Origin: Thermoflavimicrobium daqui
GTDB lineage: Bacteria; Bacillota; Bacilli; Thermoactinomycetales; Thermoactinomycetaceae
DNA: 64,000 bases
Assembly (NCBI RefSeq): GCF_003313465.1
Contig: NZ_KZ845671.1
Location: forward strand, 62,001-126,000
Direction: 5' to 3'
Shown: one piece after another, positions 19,229 to 26,418 of the stretch
Numbering within the stretch: position 1 is the first letter of the stretch
How the letters are laid out: each line of letters starts with the position of its first letter
Made by a program: the position numbers and the translations under genes
The notes under the pieces: model-generated
Told to the model about the DNA's origin: nothing
The model's input: only the letters and a program-made list of their open reading frames with translations
The model's database searches: none

Positions 19229-19353
19229 CATTTATTGCAAAATTGCTTTTCACTCCCTTCGAGACTGTATTCAATCTGTCATGTTCTATATGTGTGGATG
19301 GAGGGTGCTTGTAAAATGAGCAAACCAATCACATTTAACAGATTGTATTGTCC

Positions 19354-19473
19354 ACTGATGGTAATGTGATTCAAAAATACAGCTCCTATCAAAAATTAGC
19401 AATGGTTACCGATGTAAACTATAAAGATTATAAAGGAACCTATCCTGCTGACCGCAAAAAAGTTCATGAATAA
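19354..19473 (+). pseudogene. C-terminal gene fragment, unknown
   Basis: An open stretch of 39 codons (TDGNVIQKYSSYQKL ... DYKGTYPADRKKVHE) ends at TAA 19471-19473 just before a strong bidirectional terminator. There is no start in frame, so it is the tail of a lost gene. Confidence 0.35.
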
Positions 19474-19483
19474 TATCATCCAA

Positions 19484-19532
19484 AAAAAACATCCCTTTCC
19501 CACTTGTATATAGTGGGAAAGGGATGTTTTTT
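19484..19532. terminator. Bidirectional terminator at the end of the murF-like gene
   Basis: A ~20-bp stem: ACATCCCTTTCCCACT pairs with AGTGGGAAAGGGATGT, with A and T runs on both sides. On the minus strand it lies 30 bp after the murF stop. Confidence 0.9.
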
Positions 19533-19561
19533 GTATTACTAGTTGATAATCGATGTGTTCA

Positions 19562-20521
19562 TTATGCTTTAAACCGTTTCACAATTTTCTCTAAATGCAG
19601 TTTTCGCGAAGCTTTGAAATAGATTAGGGCATTTCTCGGAGCGTATGAAAGATGGTAGAGAACCTCTTCACGACTATGACAAACTGTAACTCTACTGCGG
19701 TCAAATCCACTTTGAATAGCAGATTGTGCTATAATCCGAGCATTTTTGCCAATCGTAATTAAATGGTCGATATTTAATCTAGCTATCAGTCGACCAATCC
19801 GTTGGTGCGAAGAATAGGTTAGCCGACCTAGCTCCAGCATATCACCAAGCACTGCAATGGTCGGTCGAGATCCTGCGATATTCTTTAATACATGCAGACC
19901 AGCTGCCATGGCGGTGGGATTGGCATTCCACGCATCATTGATTAACAAGCGGCTCGCCTGCCCCCTAATCAGTTGTAGACGCATTTGGGGAGCATGAAAA
20001 CGAGCAAGCCCTGTTTGAATCGCTTTGATCGGAACTCCCATACTAAGACTAACACCGATTGCAGCCAGAGCATTATAAACATTGTGGATTCCAAAAGTCG
20101 GTATAAAGAAAGGATAGATCTTTCCATTGATCTTCGCTTCAAATTTCATTCCTCTTGAGGTGTAGTGAACATTTCTCCCTCGAATGTAGGCTGGATTTTT
20201 GATACCAAATGTTCTAATTTTCCCAATAAAATTTCGCGTATTTAGCTTACGTGAACGTGCATCATCGGCATTTAAAAATAAAGTTCCTCTAGGCCGCATT
20301 CCATCGATAATTTCTTGCTTGGCCTTAACGACGATATCTAAATTTCCCAAACTGCCAACATGTGCTTCTCCTACATTCGTAACAACGCCAATATGTGGCC
20401 TGACAATGGAGCATTGTCTCTTAATGTTATAAAGAGACTTCATTCCCATCTCCAGTAAAAGCAATTTATGTTTCGGTTTTAGCTGAACAAGATAGTTGGG
20501 TAAAAAGGTCAGAGTGTTTAG
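19562..20521 (-). CDS. murF: murF-like gene, 3' part (split by element)
   Basis: This is the C-terminal two thirds of a UDP-MurNAc-tripeptide--D-Ala-D-Ala ligase-like protein, the enzyme that adds D-Ala-D-Ala in peptidoglycan precursor synthesis. It lacks a start of its own: the frame is open from the junction core at 20514-20521 and begins LNTLTFLPNYL, then LLLEMGMKSLYNIKR, the middle-domain Mur ligase pattern. Further motifs are GEAHVGSLGN, FGIHNVYNALAA, NDAWNANPTAMAAG and LGDMLELG. The ATP-binding loop is missing here and sits on the other part at 29519-29946. Joined at the shared core, the two parts make a 459-aa frame. The protein is unusually rich in Arg/Lys for a MurF. A normal murF is presumably elsewhere in the genome. 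Confidence 0.92.
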   Translation of the reverse strand, partial: LNTLTFLPNYLVQLKPKHKLLLLEMGMKSLYNIKRQCSIVRPHIGVVTNVGEAHVGSLGNLDIVVKAKQEIIDGMRPRGTLFLNADDARSRKLNTRNFIGKIRTFGIKNPAYIRGRNVHYTSRGMKFEAKINGKIYPFFIPTFGIHNVYNALAAIGVSLSMGVPIKAIQTGLARFHAPQMRLQLIRGQASRLLINDAWNANPTAMAAGLHVLKNIAGSRPTIAVLGDMLELGRLTYSSHQRIGRLIARLNIDHLITIGKNARIIAQSAIQSGFDRSRVTVCHSREEVLYHLSYAPRNALIYFKASRKLHLEKIVKRFKA

Positions 20522-20541
20522 ATTTATATGATACCAGTAAA
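20514..20541. other. Right-type attachment junction (attR-like)
   Basis: The + strand shows murF coding sequence, the core GTGTTTAG (20514-20521), then the element arm ATTTATATGATACCAGTAAA (20522-20541). The same core and an inverted copy of the arm occur at the other end of the element (29493-29526). It is 33 bp from the recombinase stop codon, the usual place for an integrase att site. Confidence 0.88.
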
Positions 20542-20573
20542 GAGTGTATTAATCACTATCAAAATTGTATGAT

Positions 20574-22118
20574 TTATATATGTGGGAAGATCTCTAAAGC
20601 AAACCCATCTCTTTTGGTTTTAGGTTTTCTTTCATACAATATTTTTTTTAAAACGGACTTAAGTAGCTGATTTTTTTTCCGAACATCATCAGTGAAGTGA
20701 TAAGCTTCAATAACTGTTTTGATTTTAGGAATAAACTTTACTTGTTTTTTTTCTTTTTCTTGTTCATATTCAATTTCCTGTTTCAATTCATCAATTTCAA
20801 GTTGAACTGTTTTGATTTTATCTACAACAATTTTCTGGCGTTCCTTAAATGTGGTGACATCATAAATGCCTTGTTCAAGTAGATCGTGTAGATTGTCTTT
20901 TTGTTTATTTAGAACGACTAATTCGCTATTTTTTGTGGTCAAAGCTTTTTTCTTCATGGGTATAGTAGAAGGCTGTTTTATTTGGTGCTCTTCATTGGCT
21001 TCAAACTCACTCACAATTTGTTCTAAAGACTTTAGAACTCTTTGCTCTACTAATGATACTAGGGCACTCCTTTGCTTTCCTTTACAATGGGAACTTTTAC
21101 ACTTGTACATATCGCAACCTTTTTTATCTGAGGAGTAAACGATTGCGTAGCCACAGTATCTACAATATAAAAGTCCGGCTAGTGGATTGACTAACTTCGA
21201 TTTTTTTCTAGTTTTTGGAGTCTTTTTTCCATATGAAGCATGAGCTCTTTCCCATAGTTCTTGGCTAATAATCGGTTCATGTGCGTTGTCTCTTCGTATC
21301 CATTGATCAGATGGTAAAGCTTTCGATATATATTTTCCACTTCGCTTTACCCATTTCATTTTTCCCCAAACAATATGCCCTAAGTACACCTCGTTGTTTA
21401 ACATATTTCTGATCTGTACAGCATTCCATTCACGGGCTTTATCAGGCGACTTTATTCCTAGCTTTCGCAGCTCATGAATAACAGAAGATCGACCATGACC
21501 ATCTGCAATCATCTCGAATATTTTTTTAACTACCCAACTTGTTTCAGGATCAGGATGAAGCTTTAAATTTTCATCACGTATATATCCAAAAGGAGGTTTT
21601 CTGGTAACCGACTTTCCCTCTTGTGCAGAGACACGTCTACCACGTTGCATCCTTTTTGTAATGGCTTTTAGCTCCTCGCGGGAGATAATACTTTTTACAC
21701 CAAATAGAAGTTCGGCACCTTCTGCTAAAGGGTTAATTATTTCGGTTGGTGTGACAATGATCGTTTCAGAGTATTGTAAAGTTCTAAATATATAACCCAT
21801 ATCAAACATGTCTCCGCGTCCTAAACGATCAAGATCCATTACAAGGACAGCATCAACTGCGTTTGCTTCTACTTTACGCAACATTCGCTGAATTTCAGGA
21901 CGATCGATAATATGCTCTCCTGATACTACTTCTTCAAATATTTCTAAAATATTATGATGCTCCTTCTTAGCTAGCTCTAAAAGCTGTCTTCGATGCCTCT
22001 CTAGTGTATCGTATGATCCTCCTTCATTAAGTGCCTTTCTTTCTTCCTCAATATCTTTTCGGCTTTTCCTGAGATAAATGAAACAATCTAATCCAATCGG
22101 ACGATCCATCAATATCAC
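20574..22118 (-). CDS. Large serine recombinase, SprA-like
   Basis: A 514-aa site-specific recombinase and the obvious integrase/excisionase of the element. The N-terminal catalytic domain (1-155) has the nucleophile Ser in YLRKSRKD near residue 17, VSGEHIIDRPEIQRML, and the LDRLGRGD box. The recombinase domain follows (PPFGYIRD ... WNAVQIRNMLNNEVYLGHI). The zinc ribbon is at about 332-365 (YCRYCGY ... CKSSHCKG), then a coiled coil (about 405-465) of the kind that controls directionality. YLRKSRxD and the N-terminal insert (GGSYDTLERHRRQ) recall SprA of SP-beta more than SpoIVCA. The ATG start follows AAGGTGAT. The gene is intact, unlike most cargo, and ends 33 bp from the att arm. Confidence 0.93.
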   Translation of the reverse strand: MILMDRPIGLDCFIYLRKSRKDIEEERKALNEGGSYDTLERHRRQLLELAKKEHHNILEIFEEVVSGEHIIDRPEIQRMLRKVEANAVDAVLVMDLDRLGRGDMFDMGYIFRTLQYSETIIVTPTEIINPLAEGAELLFGVKSIISREELKAITKRMQRGRRVSAQEGKSVTRKPPFGYIRDENLKLHPDPETSWVVKKIFEMIADGHGRSSVIHELRKLGIKSPDKAREWNAVQIRNMLNNEVYLGHIVWGKMKWVKRSGKYISKALPSDQWIRRDNAHEPIISQELWERAHASYGKKTPKTRKKSKLVNPLAGLLYCRYCGYAIVYSSDKKGCDMYKCKSSHCKGKQRSALVSLVEQRVLKSLEQIVSEFEANEEHQIKQPSTIPMKKKALTTKNSELVVLNKQKDNLHDLLEQGIYDVTTFKERQKIVVDKIKTVQLEIDELKQEIEYEQEKEKKQVKFIPKIKTVIEAYHFTDDVRKKNQLLKSVLKKILYERKPKTKRDGFALEIFPHI

Positions 22119-22140
22119 CTTGTATTATGTAATTACCTTT

Positions 22141-22169
22141 ATTAAAAGTGATCTATTTTTTTTCGTCAA
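22141..22169 (-). promoter_or_regulatory. Candidate promoter of the recombinase
   Basis: On the minus strand TTGACG (22164-22169) and TTTAAT (22141-22146) with a 17-bp spacer look like a sigma-A promoter. I looked for sigma-E or sigma-K patterns and found no convincing match here, so timing of expression cannot be read from this site. Confidence 0.5.
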
Positions 22170-22293
22170 GGAAAGATAAAGCACCTGTAATATGTCTACT
22201 TATGAAATGGCTTTTTGCTTTAAAAGCTCTATATATTATGGTTGTCCGATTATTTAGAATAGAGTAAAATAAAGATATTCAAAGGAGAGTGGG

Positions 22294-22398
22294 GTTCCAC
22301 CTTGTCCTTCTTGCGGTAAAACTAGCACTGTAGCGCAAGACAGCAAAAGAGATATCTGGTGGTATTGCTCAGGTTACCAAATAAGATTTAGCAACTAA
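22294..22398 (+). pseudogene. Cassette 1 Cys-rich peptide, no normal start
   Basis: A 34-codon frame PCPSCGKTSTVAQDSKRD-IWWYCSGYQ, with a CPxC pair and a later Cys, follows AAAGGAG, but no ATG, GTG or TTG is in frame; the first usable codon would be GTT. It corresponds in position to the peptides of cassettes 2 and 3, each just before a paralogous ~190-aa protein. It is either broken or uses an odd start. Zinc binding is inferred from the Cys pattern. Confidence 0.45.
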
Positions 22399-22412
22399 AA
22401 GGATGGATTGGA

Positions 22413-22958
22413 ATGGATCTTAGACCCGAAGAGGCATTCATGTTAGGCTATAAGCCAGCTTGTACATGCCAAAAAGGAAATCTACGTTTGAAACCTTATT
22501 TTGACCGATTACTAGAAGGAAAATACCCAAACTATCGCTTTAATGATCTTGAAGCTTATATTTTTTTTCGAACCGAAGAAGAAAAAGAACAATTTGTTCA
22601 AGATATGAAAAGTGTTGAACTATATTCAGTTGAATATGTAATAAAGCTAGGTACTGTACTAGGGATACCGCCTAAGTCTATTAACTTCTTTGCAAAGTAT
22701 TGGGAATCCGACTATCCAAAAGGCAAGATTGGTGTAAACTGTTCAGGAATAGTGTTTGCCACTCATGTTGATATTTTAATAGAAGAAGTGGAATATCTCT
22801 GGAATAAGTATAGAAATACCAGAGCGGAAGAGTATCCAACCATAGTTGAGATCGGAAATAATGAATATCGATACGTAATCAATTATGGTGATGTTTTAGA
22901 ACTTTATTCTGTTGCTCAAGATGTTTCAAAAATAATGTCTGGTAAAGTTACTGCCTAG
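22413..22958 (+). CDS. Cassette 1 protein, unknown family (paralog A)
   Basis: A 181-aa soluble protein starting at ATG 22413. It shares a scaffold with the proteins at 23665 and 24921: an N-terminal (E)AFMLGYKPA motif, a central FFRTEEEKEQF segment, LGTVLGIPPKSINFF in the middle, then GIVFATHVDILIEEVEYLWNKY. I do not recognise a described family. It has two extra Cys near the start (CTCQ). The distance to the Cys-rich peptide frame is 14 bp, suggesting co-transcription. No signal peptide or membrane segment is visible. Confidence 0.7.
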   Translation: MDLRPEEAFMLGYKPACTCQKGNLRLKPYFDRLLEGKYPNYRFNDLEAYIFFRTEEEKEQFVQDMKSVELYSVEYVIKLGTVLGIPPKSINFFAKYWESDYPKGKIGVNCSGIVFATHVDILIEEVEYLWNKYRNTRAEEYPTIVEIGNNEYRYVINYGDVLELYSVAQDVSKIMSGKVTA

Positions 22959-23034
22959 CCCTAGAAAGGGGCTTTTTTGTTTGCATGCAAAAAGCTGATA
23001 TCCTATTTTGACTTTAGGATCTCGGCTTTTTTTA
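22957..23034 (+). terminator. Two tandem terminators closing cassette 1
   Basis: AGCCC..GGGGCT with a T run is followed, after TTTGCATGCAAA, by AAAAGCTGATATCC..GGATCTCGGCTTTTTT. The same pair, with near-identical linker sequence, closes cassette 3 (25968-26040), and the second one closes cassette 2. Confidence 0.8.
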
Positions 23035-23270
23035 GCGGTATTTCCTTACTTTTTCAACAAGATCAGCATATTTTTGTTGTTTTTCTGTAGCTTCCTGTAA
23101 GAGCTTTGATCATTCATAGTACTTGTTAATAAGATCAATAAACGCTGCATCTATCAATCGGCTTTGTGGGTATGAGATAGCTTTGATAACTCTTCAAATG
23201 CTTCCATGATCTCTGGAATAATTGTATTTCCAAAGCGGGTTCTTGTTTTTAAGTCTTTATCTTTTTTCAT
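23032..23270 (-). pseudogene. Broken ribbon-helix-helix type regulator
   Basis: On the minus strand an ATG at 23270 opens MKKDKDLKTRTRFGNTIIPE and IMEAFEELSKLS. It then shifts frame to YPQSRLIDAAFIDLINKYYE, meets a stop, and continues SKLLQEATEKQQKYADLVEK. Together these look like a small Arc/CopG-like DNA-binding protein with a coiled-coil tail. At least one frameshift and one stop make it inactive. It is convergent with cassette 1, as the intact gene at 24352-24513 is with cassette 2. Confidence 0.5.
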
Positions 23271-23453
23271 TTACTTTTCTCTTTCTATACAACTATAAGT
23301 ATCATATTTTTCTAAAAAAACTTGTTAACTTATCACAGTTTTATATATATTTATATCAGAAACAACAGAAAACATTAAACAAATCTAAGTTCATCCCTGA
23401 TAACTGTTGTAATAGTGGACAAACTAACACTATTATTCTAGGGGGATGACGGC

Positions 23454-23585
23454 ATGAAATTTGTTGGTGGTCAACCAGTATTGGAATGTTGTTTCAGAGC
23501 AAGTTGTCCAGGTTATTGTTATAAGGATGAACGTGGCTTTACGGTTTGTACCGATTGTGACGAGGAATCCGGTCCTGGACAATAG
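23454..23585 (+). CDS. Cassette 2 Cys-rich 43-aa peptide
   Basis: ATG 23454 follows GGGGG at a normal distance. The 43-aa product has seven Cys (LECCFRASCPGYCYKDERGF, then VCTDC), enough for one or two zinc sites or for crosslinks. A terminator follows at once (23592-23628), before the partner protein gene, so the peptide should be made in excess over the partner. It is related to the third peptide (shared ..G(F/V)T(V/Y)C-x-x-C-D pattern). Roles as a zinc-ribbon protein or a peptide toxin/bacteriocin precursor are both possible; nothing decides. Confidence 0.6.
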   Translation: MKFVGGQPVLECCFRASCPGYCYKDERGFTVCTDCDEESGPGQ

Positions 23586-23591
23586 TATTAT

Positions 23592-23628
23592 AAAAAGTGC
23601 GGCAGCTATTAAAGTGTCGCACTTTTTG
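23592..23628 (+). terminator. Terminator between peptide and partner protein
   Basis: AAAAAGTGCG at 23592 pairs with CGCACTTTTT. It lies between the cassette 2 peptide and its partner gene, like the hairpin at 24851-24876 in cassette 3. Confidence 0.8.
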
Positions 23629-23664
23629 TTATAATCTTCAATAATTATAAAAAGAGGTGATGAT

Positions 23665-24249
23665 GTGTTATCATCCTACGAGGCATTTTTAGAAGGAGTT
23701 AAACCAGCTACGTATGTCAATTTAGATATTATCGTTCGCCCTGAGTTAATACCTAATTTAATGGAGTATGCAAACTTTAATGAGAGTGATAACTTCTGGA
23801 TGTTTTTCAGAGATGAAGAAATGAAAACGCAGTTTTTAAATCAATACAGCAATTTAAGCCATAATGACCCAGAACGAGAGAGGATTCTTGGTCTTACCTT
23901 AGGATACCCTCCTAAAGCTGTTGACTTTTATACATATTATTATGAATGGCAACAGAGGGAAAGAGAAGAAGCTAAACACTGGTACTTCACACATAAAGTC
24001 GGAATGAAGTATCACGGGATAATGTTTACCAGTCATATTGATGATCTTAAAGAGAATGCCCAATGGCTTTGGGATACTTACCAGATTGAAGAAGATACAT
24101 ATATTAAAGTGGTTAGGATGCCTGATCGCAAGAGAGAAGAATTTCCTGTAGCCTTCCGAAATCTAGCTGATCTAGTAGATGCAAAAGAAAAAGTCCAGAG
24201 GATACTAGATCATAATCGAGTAGCATTGGAGCCAATCGCTCCTAAGTGA
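23665..24249 (+). CDS. Cassette 2 protein, unknown family (paralog B)
   Basis: A 194-aa soluble protein from GTG 23665, which follows AGAGGTGAT. Conserved with its two paralogs: SYEAFLEGVKPATY at the N-terminus, WMFFRDEEMKTQF, LGLTLGYPPKAVDFYTYYYE, then HKVGMKYHGIMFTSHIDDLK and ENAQWLWDTY. The repeated (H)xVGxKYxGIxx(T/S)S(H/S)I block and GYPPKAV are the strongest family marks. I know no named domain with this pattern. Probably cytoplasmic. The short Cys-rich gene and a terminator precede it. Confidence 0.75.
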   Translation: MLSSYEAFLEGVKPATYVNLDIIVRPELIPNLMEYANFNESDNFWMFFRDEEMKTQFLNQYSNLSHNDPERERILGLTLGYPPKAVDFYTYYYEWQQREREEAKHWYFTHKVGMKYHGIMFTSHIDDLKENAQWLWDTYQIEEDTYIKVVRMPDRKREEFPVAFRNLADLVDAKEKVQRILDHNRVALEPIAPK

Positions 24250-24300
24250 GCACATACATAATAAATTTGGTCTTGGAAACAGGGCTTTTTTTGTGTATGA

Positions 24301-24345
24301 AAATAGCCGAGGCATCCAGTTTATTTAGGATGGCTCGGCTTTTTG
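24301..24345 (+). terminator. Terminator closing cassette 2
   Basis: TAGCCGAGGCATCC pairs with GGATGGCTCGGCT around TTTATTTA, then TTTTG. It resembles the closing terminators of cassettes 1 and 3. Confidence 0.85.
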
Positions 24346-24351
24346 TTAGTA

Positions 24352-24513
24352 TTAATCTTCGTCTTTATCATTTGACTTCTTATTAGCTTGATCTTTGTAC
24401 CAGCTTACTAGCTTTTCAATCATACGACCAGCATCAGTATCGTGGTCAACTGCTAATTTTTTCAGTTCCTTTAGTTTCTCTTCATCCATCGTAGTAGTAA
24501 ACTTTTTTCTCAT
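24352..24513 (-). CDS. Small ribbon-helix-helix regulator
   Basis: A 53-aa protein from ATG 24513, after GGGAGG. The N-terminus RKKFTTTMDEEKLKELKKLA has the beta-strand then helix pattern of Arc/CopG regulators, then DTDAGRMIEKLVSWYKDQ as the second helix, and an acidic tail. It is convergent with cassette 2 and divergent from cassette 3, with palindromic boxes between them (24540-24580). It likely represses itself and perhaps cassette 3. As the only small intact DNA-binding protein in the element, it is also one candidate for control of recombination. Confidence 0.65.
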   Translation of the reverse strand: MRKKFTTTMDEEKLKELKKLAVDHDTDAGRMIEKLVSWYKDQANKKSNDKDED

Positions 24514-24536
24514 TTTTCTAATTCCTCCCTTAGCAT

Positions 24537-24584
24537 ATACGCATGATACGCATATAATAAAAATATAGTCGTATCATACGTATT
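24537..24584. promoter_or_regulatory. Paired palindromic operator boxes
   Basis: Two related 11-bp sites, CGCATGATACG (24540-24550) and CGTATCATACG (24570-24580), lie 30 bp centre to centre, three helical turns, between the divergent ribbon-helix-helix gene and cassette 3. Such repeats are typical of operators for this regulator class. Confidence 0.6.
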
Positions 24585-24657
24585 CTCCTTTGAACCATAA
24601 TTTTAGCACTATTCTTTGTAATAGTCTTCGCTAAATTATTGGGAAGGAGGGGATATC

Positions 24658-24833
24658 GTGGCTAGTCTAACCTTCGGATGGTTGTCCATGTTCTTGGGTT
24701 CAGATGATAAAGATAATGATAAGGACAAAGACCGAGATAAAGAATGTCAGATGGGGGTAAACTCAAAAGGACATGGAATGGTGTAACATATTGTGATGGA
24801 TGCGATAAGGAAGACTTTTCACAAAGTTGGTAA
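24658..24833 (+). pseudogene. Cassette 3 Cys-rich peptide, frameshifted
   Basis: GTG 24658 after AAGGAGG opens MASLTFGWLSMFLGSDDKDN, an Asp/Lys-rich stretch and KECQMGVNSKG, then stops at 24786. One frame over, the sequence continues TWNGVTYCDGCDKEDFSQSW to TAA 24831-24833. The join restores a Cys..CxxC peptide like that of cassette 2, so a one-base change has probably broken it. Confidence 0.5.
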
Positions 24834-24850
24834 GACTATTCTTGAGACTG

Positions 24851-24876
24851 GGAGGCTGCATTGACAGCCTCCTTTT
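24851..24876 (+). terminator. Terminator between peptide 3 and partner
   Basis: GGAGGCTG at 24851-24858 pairs with CAGCCTCC at 24865-24872, then TTTT. It overlaps the longest possible start of the next frame, which argues for the later start at 24921. Confidence 0.8.
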
Positions 24877-24920
24877 CATTTAATAATCTGGCAGAAATTT
24901 ATGGGATGAGGTGTGTAGGG

Positions 24921-25961
24921 ATGGAATTTAAACCAAACTACAATATGTCTTTTTCGGAAATACGTAAAGAGCGATGGCGATCTATTGAAGGTTTTCAAAA
25001 AGGAATTAAGCCTGCCTATTATGACAACCTGAAAAACCTATCTCTCGATGAAATCCAGCAATTGGAAAGCTATCCGCATGTGGAAGTAGACAGTGACTCA
25101 ATGATCTACTTTCAGTCTGATACCTTAAAAAATGCCTTTCTTGTGAAATTAAACGACTTGGTTCCATTCTCAGCGGATTACAGGTATTGCGGGCTGAAAG
25201 CCCACGGTTTCAATCGTGGGATGAAAGACTGCGTTGCTCGGTAATCCCTTTTTGGGATTGCTTAGAGCAACAATTTTCTGTATAATCGAATACATGAGCG
25301 GTGCTCATCCTACTTATAGTAGGTTTTGTTCCTAAGTACGTCATGGTATGGGGTTCTAGTGGCGAACAAGTCTTTCCCACTAGGTAAAATCATGAGAGTG
25401 AGTGAAAAGGAACTAGAACGCTGGTGATAGGCGTTCCGCCTATGTGGGTACATTTCTAACTGCATGGGACGGGGTGATGACACACCCCTGAACTTGGGAG
25501 TTGTTCAAAACGGAAACGGACTGCGAACGCTAACTACCCAAGAATTCCATCGGCTTCAGCCGTGGGAGTGTCAAATTACTGTACTTGGTGAAACTTTGGG
25601 ATACCCTCCAAAAGCAGTTTCTTTTTATGTCAATCATTGGGTTAATCTACAAAAGGATCAAGATCAGGAAAGAGTGAACTACGCAACTCATCATGTCGGA
25701 TTAAAATATTGCGGTATAAATTGCTCAAGTAGCATTGTAGACTTTACTGATAATATAAAGTGGTTTTGGGATACATATGAGCAACCTATAGCAATTTGGG
25801 TTGTTGTAGATATGCTTAAATACGATATGGGGGCTGATTTTCGAATACCCTATAGAGATGGACAAGAGCTTTATAATGTAGAAAAGACAGTAAAATCGAT
25901 TCTCTTACAAAATGAAATGGTAATCAGGAAAGATATAGTGGTAGCTTCAATTAATATTTAA
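24921..25961 (+). CDS. Cassette 3 protein, interrupted by a 393-bp element (paralog C)
   Basis: The third paralog of the unknown family. I use ATG 24921 after AGGTG. The first part, with GFQKGIKPAYYDNL and SMIYFQSDTLKNAF, runs to codon TAC at 25179-25181. The coding sequence resumes at 25575 with ITVLGETLGYPPKAVSFY, then HHVGLKYCGINCSSSIVDF and WFWDTYEQ. Between them lies an insertion (25182-25574). Removing it joins the halves in frame as FSADY-ITVLG, giving 215 aa. As sequenced, the first part ends at a stop at 25244 inside the insertion, so the protein is truncated unless the insertion is removed. Confidence 0.75.
25182..25574 (+). mobile_element. Transposase-less IS200/IS605-type element (PATE-like)
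   Basis: This 393-bp insertion follows TTAC (25178-25181) and ends in TCAA (25571-25574). These are the target and right-end cleavage tetranucleotides known for IS608-type single-strand transposition. No target duplication is made. Both ends have the subterminal hairpins expected: CCCACG/CGTGGG at 25201-25220 and CCATCGGCTTCAGCCGTGG at 25547-25565. No tnpA or tnpB frame fits. It must be mobilised by a Y1 transposase from elsewhere. The exact boundaries are set by the paralog reading frame, which is restored without it. Confidence 0.85.
25300..25574 (+). ncRNA. Candidate omega-RNA (TnpB guide RNA scaffold)
   Basis: The 3' part of the small element has no frame but is structured: GGCGTTCCGCC, GGGGTG..CACCCC and the terminal CCATCGG hairpin, ending in the TCAA right end. 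In IS605-family elements the guide RNA scaffold ends at the right end and the flanking DNA gives the guide. A clearly related sequence occurs on the minus strand at 53245-53400 (shared AACTGCATGGGA and CTAACT..AAGAAT blocks). The 5' limit is a guess. No tnpB is in the window. Confidence 0.55.
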
Positions 25962-25967
25962 CTCAAC

Positions 25968-26040
25968 GAGTCCCTAGAAACGGGGCTTTTTTGTTTGCAT
26001 ACAAAAAGCCGAGTTCCCTATGGCTAGGGAATTGGCTTTG
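25968..26040 (+). terminator. Two tandem terminators closing cassette 3
   Basis: GTCCCTAGAAACGGGGC with a T run, then AAAAAGCCGAGTTCCCTA paired with TAGGGAATTGGCTTT. The linker TTTGTTTGCATACAAAAAGC is nearly identical to that after cassette 1, showing that the terminators were duplicated with the genes. Confidence 0.8.
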
Positions 26041-26418
26041 TTGTTAATTCAAGGATCTAACATATTTTATGGATCATTTTCCCTAATGCTAATGTTGCAC
26101 TAAAATAACCCAGTTTACCTTCGCGGAAGAATTCACCTATACGCAAGATTAAAATGAAAGTTCCTAGCTCAGCTGAACCAATAGCTGAGATTTTAATTGA
26201 GTTGGATAAACAAACGAGATAATAACAGGGCAATTAATTTATATCGGATACACACTATTTTGTAAAGTATAAATATTTAGAATATAATAGATGTAAAAAG
26301 CCATCATTAAGGTGCAAGGAAAAATTTTTATTCTTCATGTTTTATACAAAAAGAGACGAAAAATATGCCTGTACAGCTGTCCGATCTGCATAAAGTAGAT
26401 CAGGTAGGTGATGACGAG
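26041..26418. other. Decayed stretch before the next small genes
   Basis: No complete gene is seen. A short frame at about 26156-26222 (KVPSSAEPIAEILIELDKQ) looks like the tail of a lost gene. AT-rich DNA from 26230 probably holds the promoter of the gene at 26419, but I cannot pick one with confidence. Confidence 0.35.

Noticed and set aside
22119-22300. Sigma-E or sigma-K promoter of the large recombinase
   Set aside because: Partial CATA-type matches are present but without a fitting -35; a sigma-A-like TTGACG/TTTAAT fits better.
23222-23449. 75-codon plus-strand frame
   Set aside because: Antisense to a recognisable ribbon-helix-helix remnant, with low-complexity Phe/Leu composition.
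25182-25574. Group I intron or full IStron
   Set aside because: I could not find the conserved group I core, and the ends fit IS200/IS605 cleavage sites better. RNA-level splicing cannot be fully excluded from sequence.
25464-25574. Start codon at 25464 for the cassette 3 protein
   Set aside because: The first 37 codons are inside the inserted element and have no counterpart in the paralogs.
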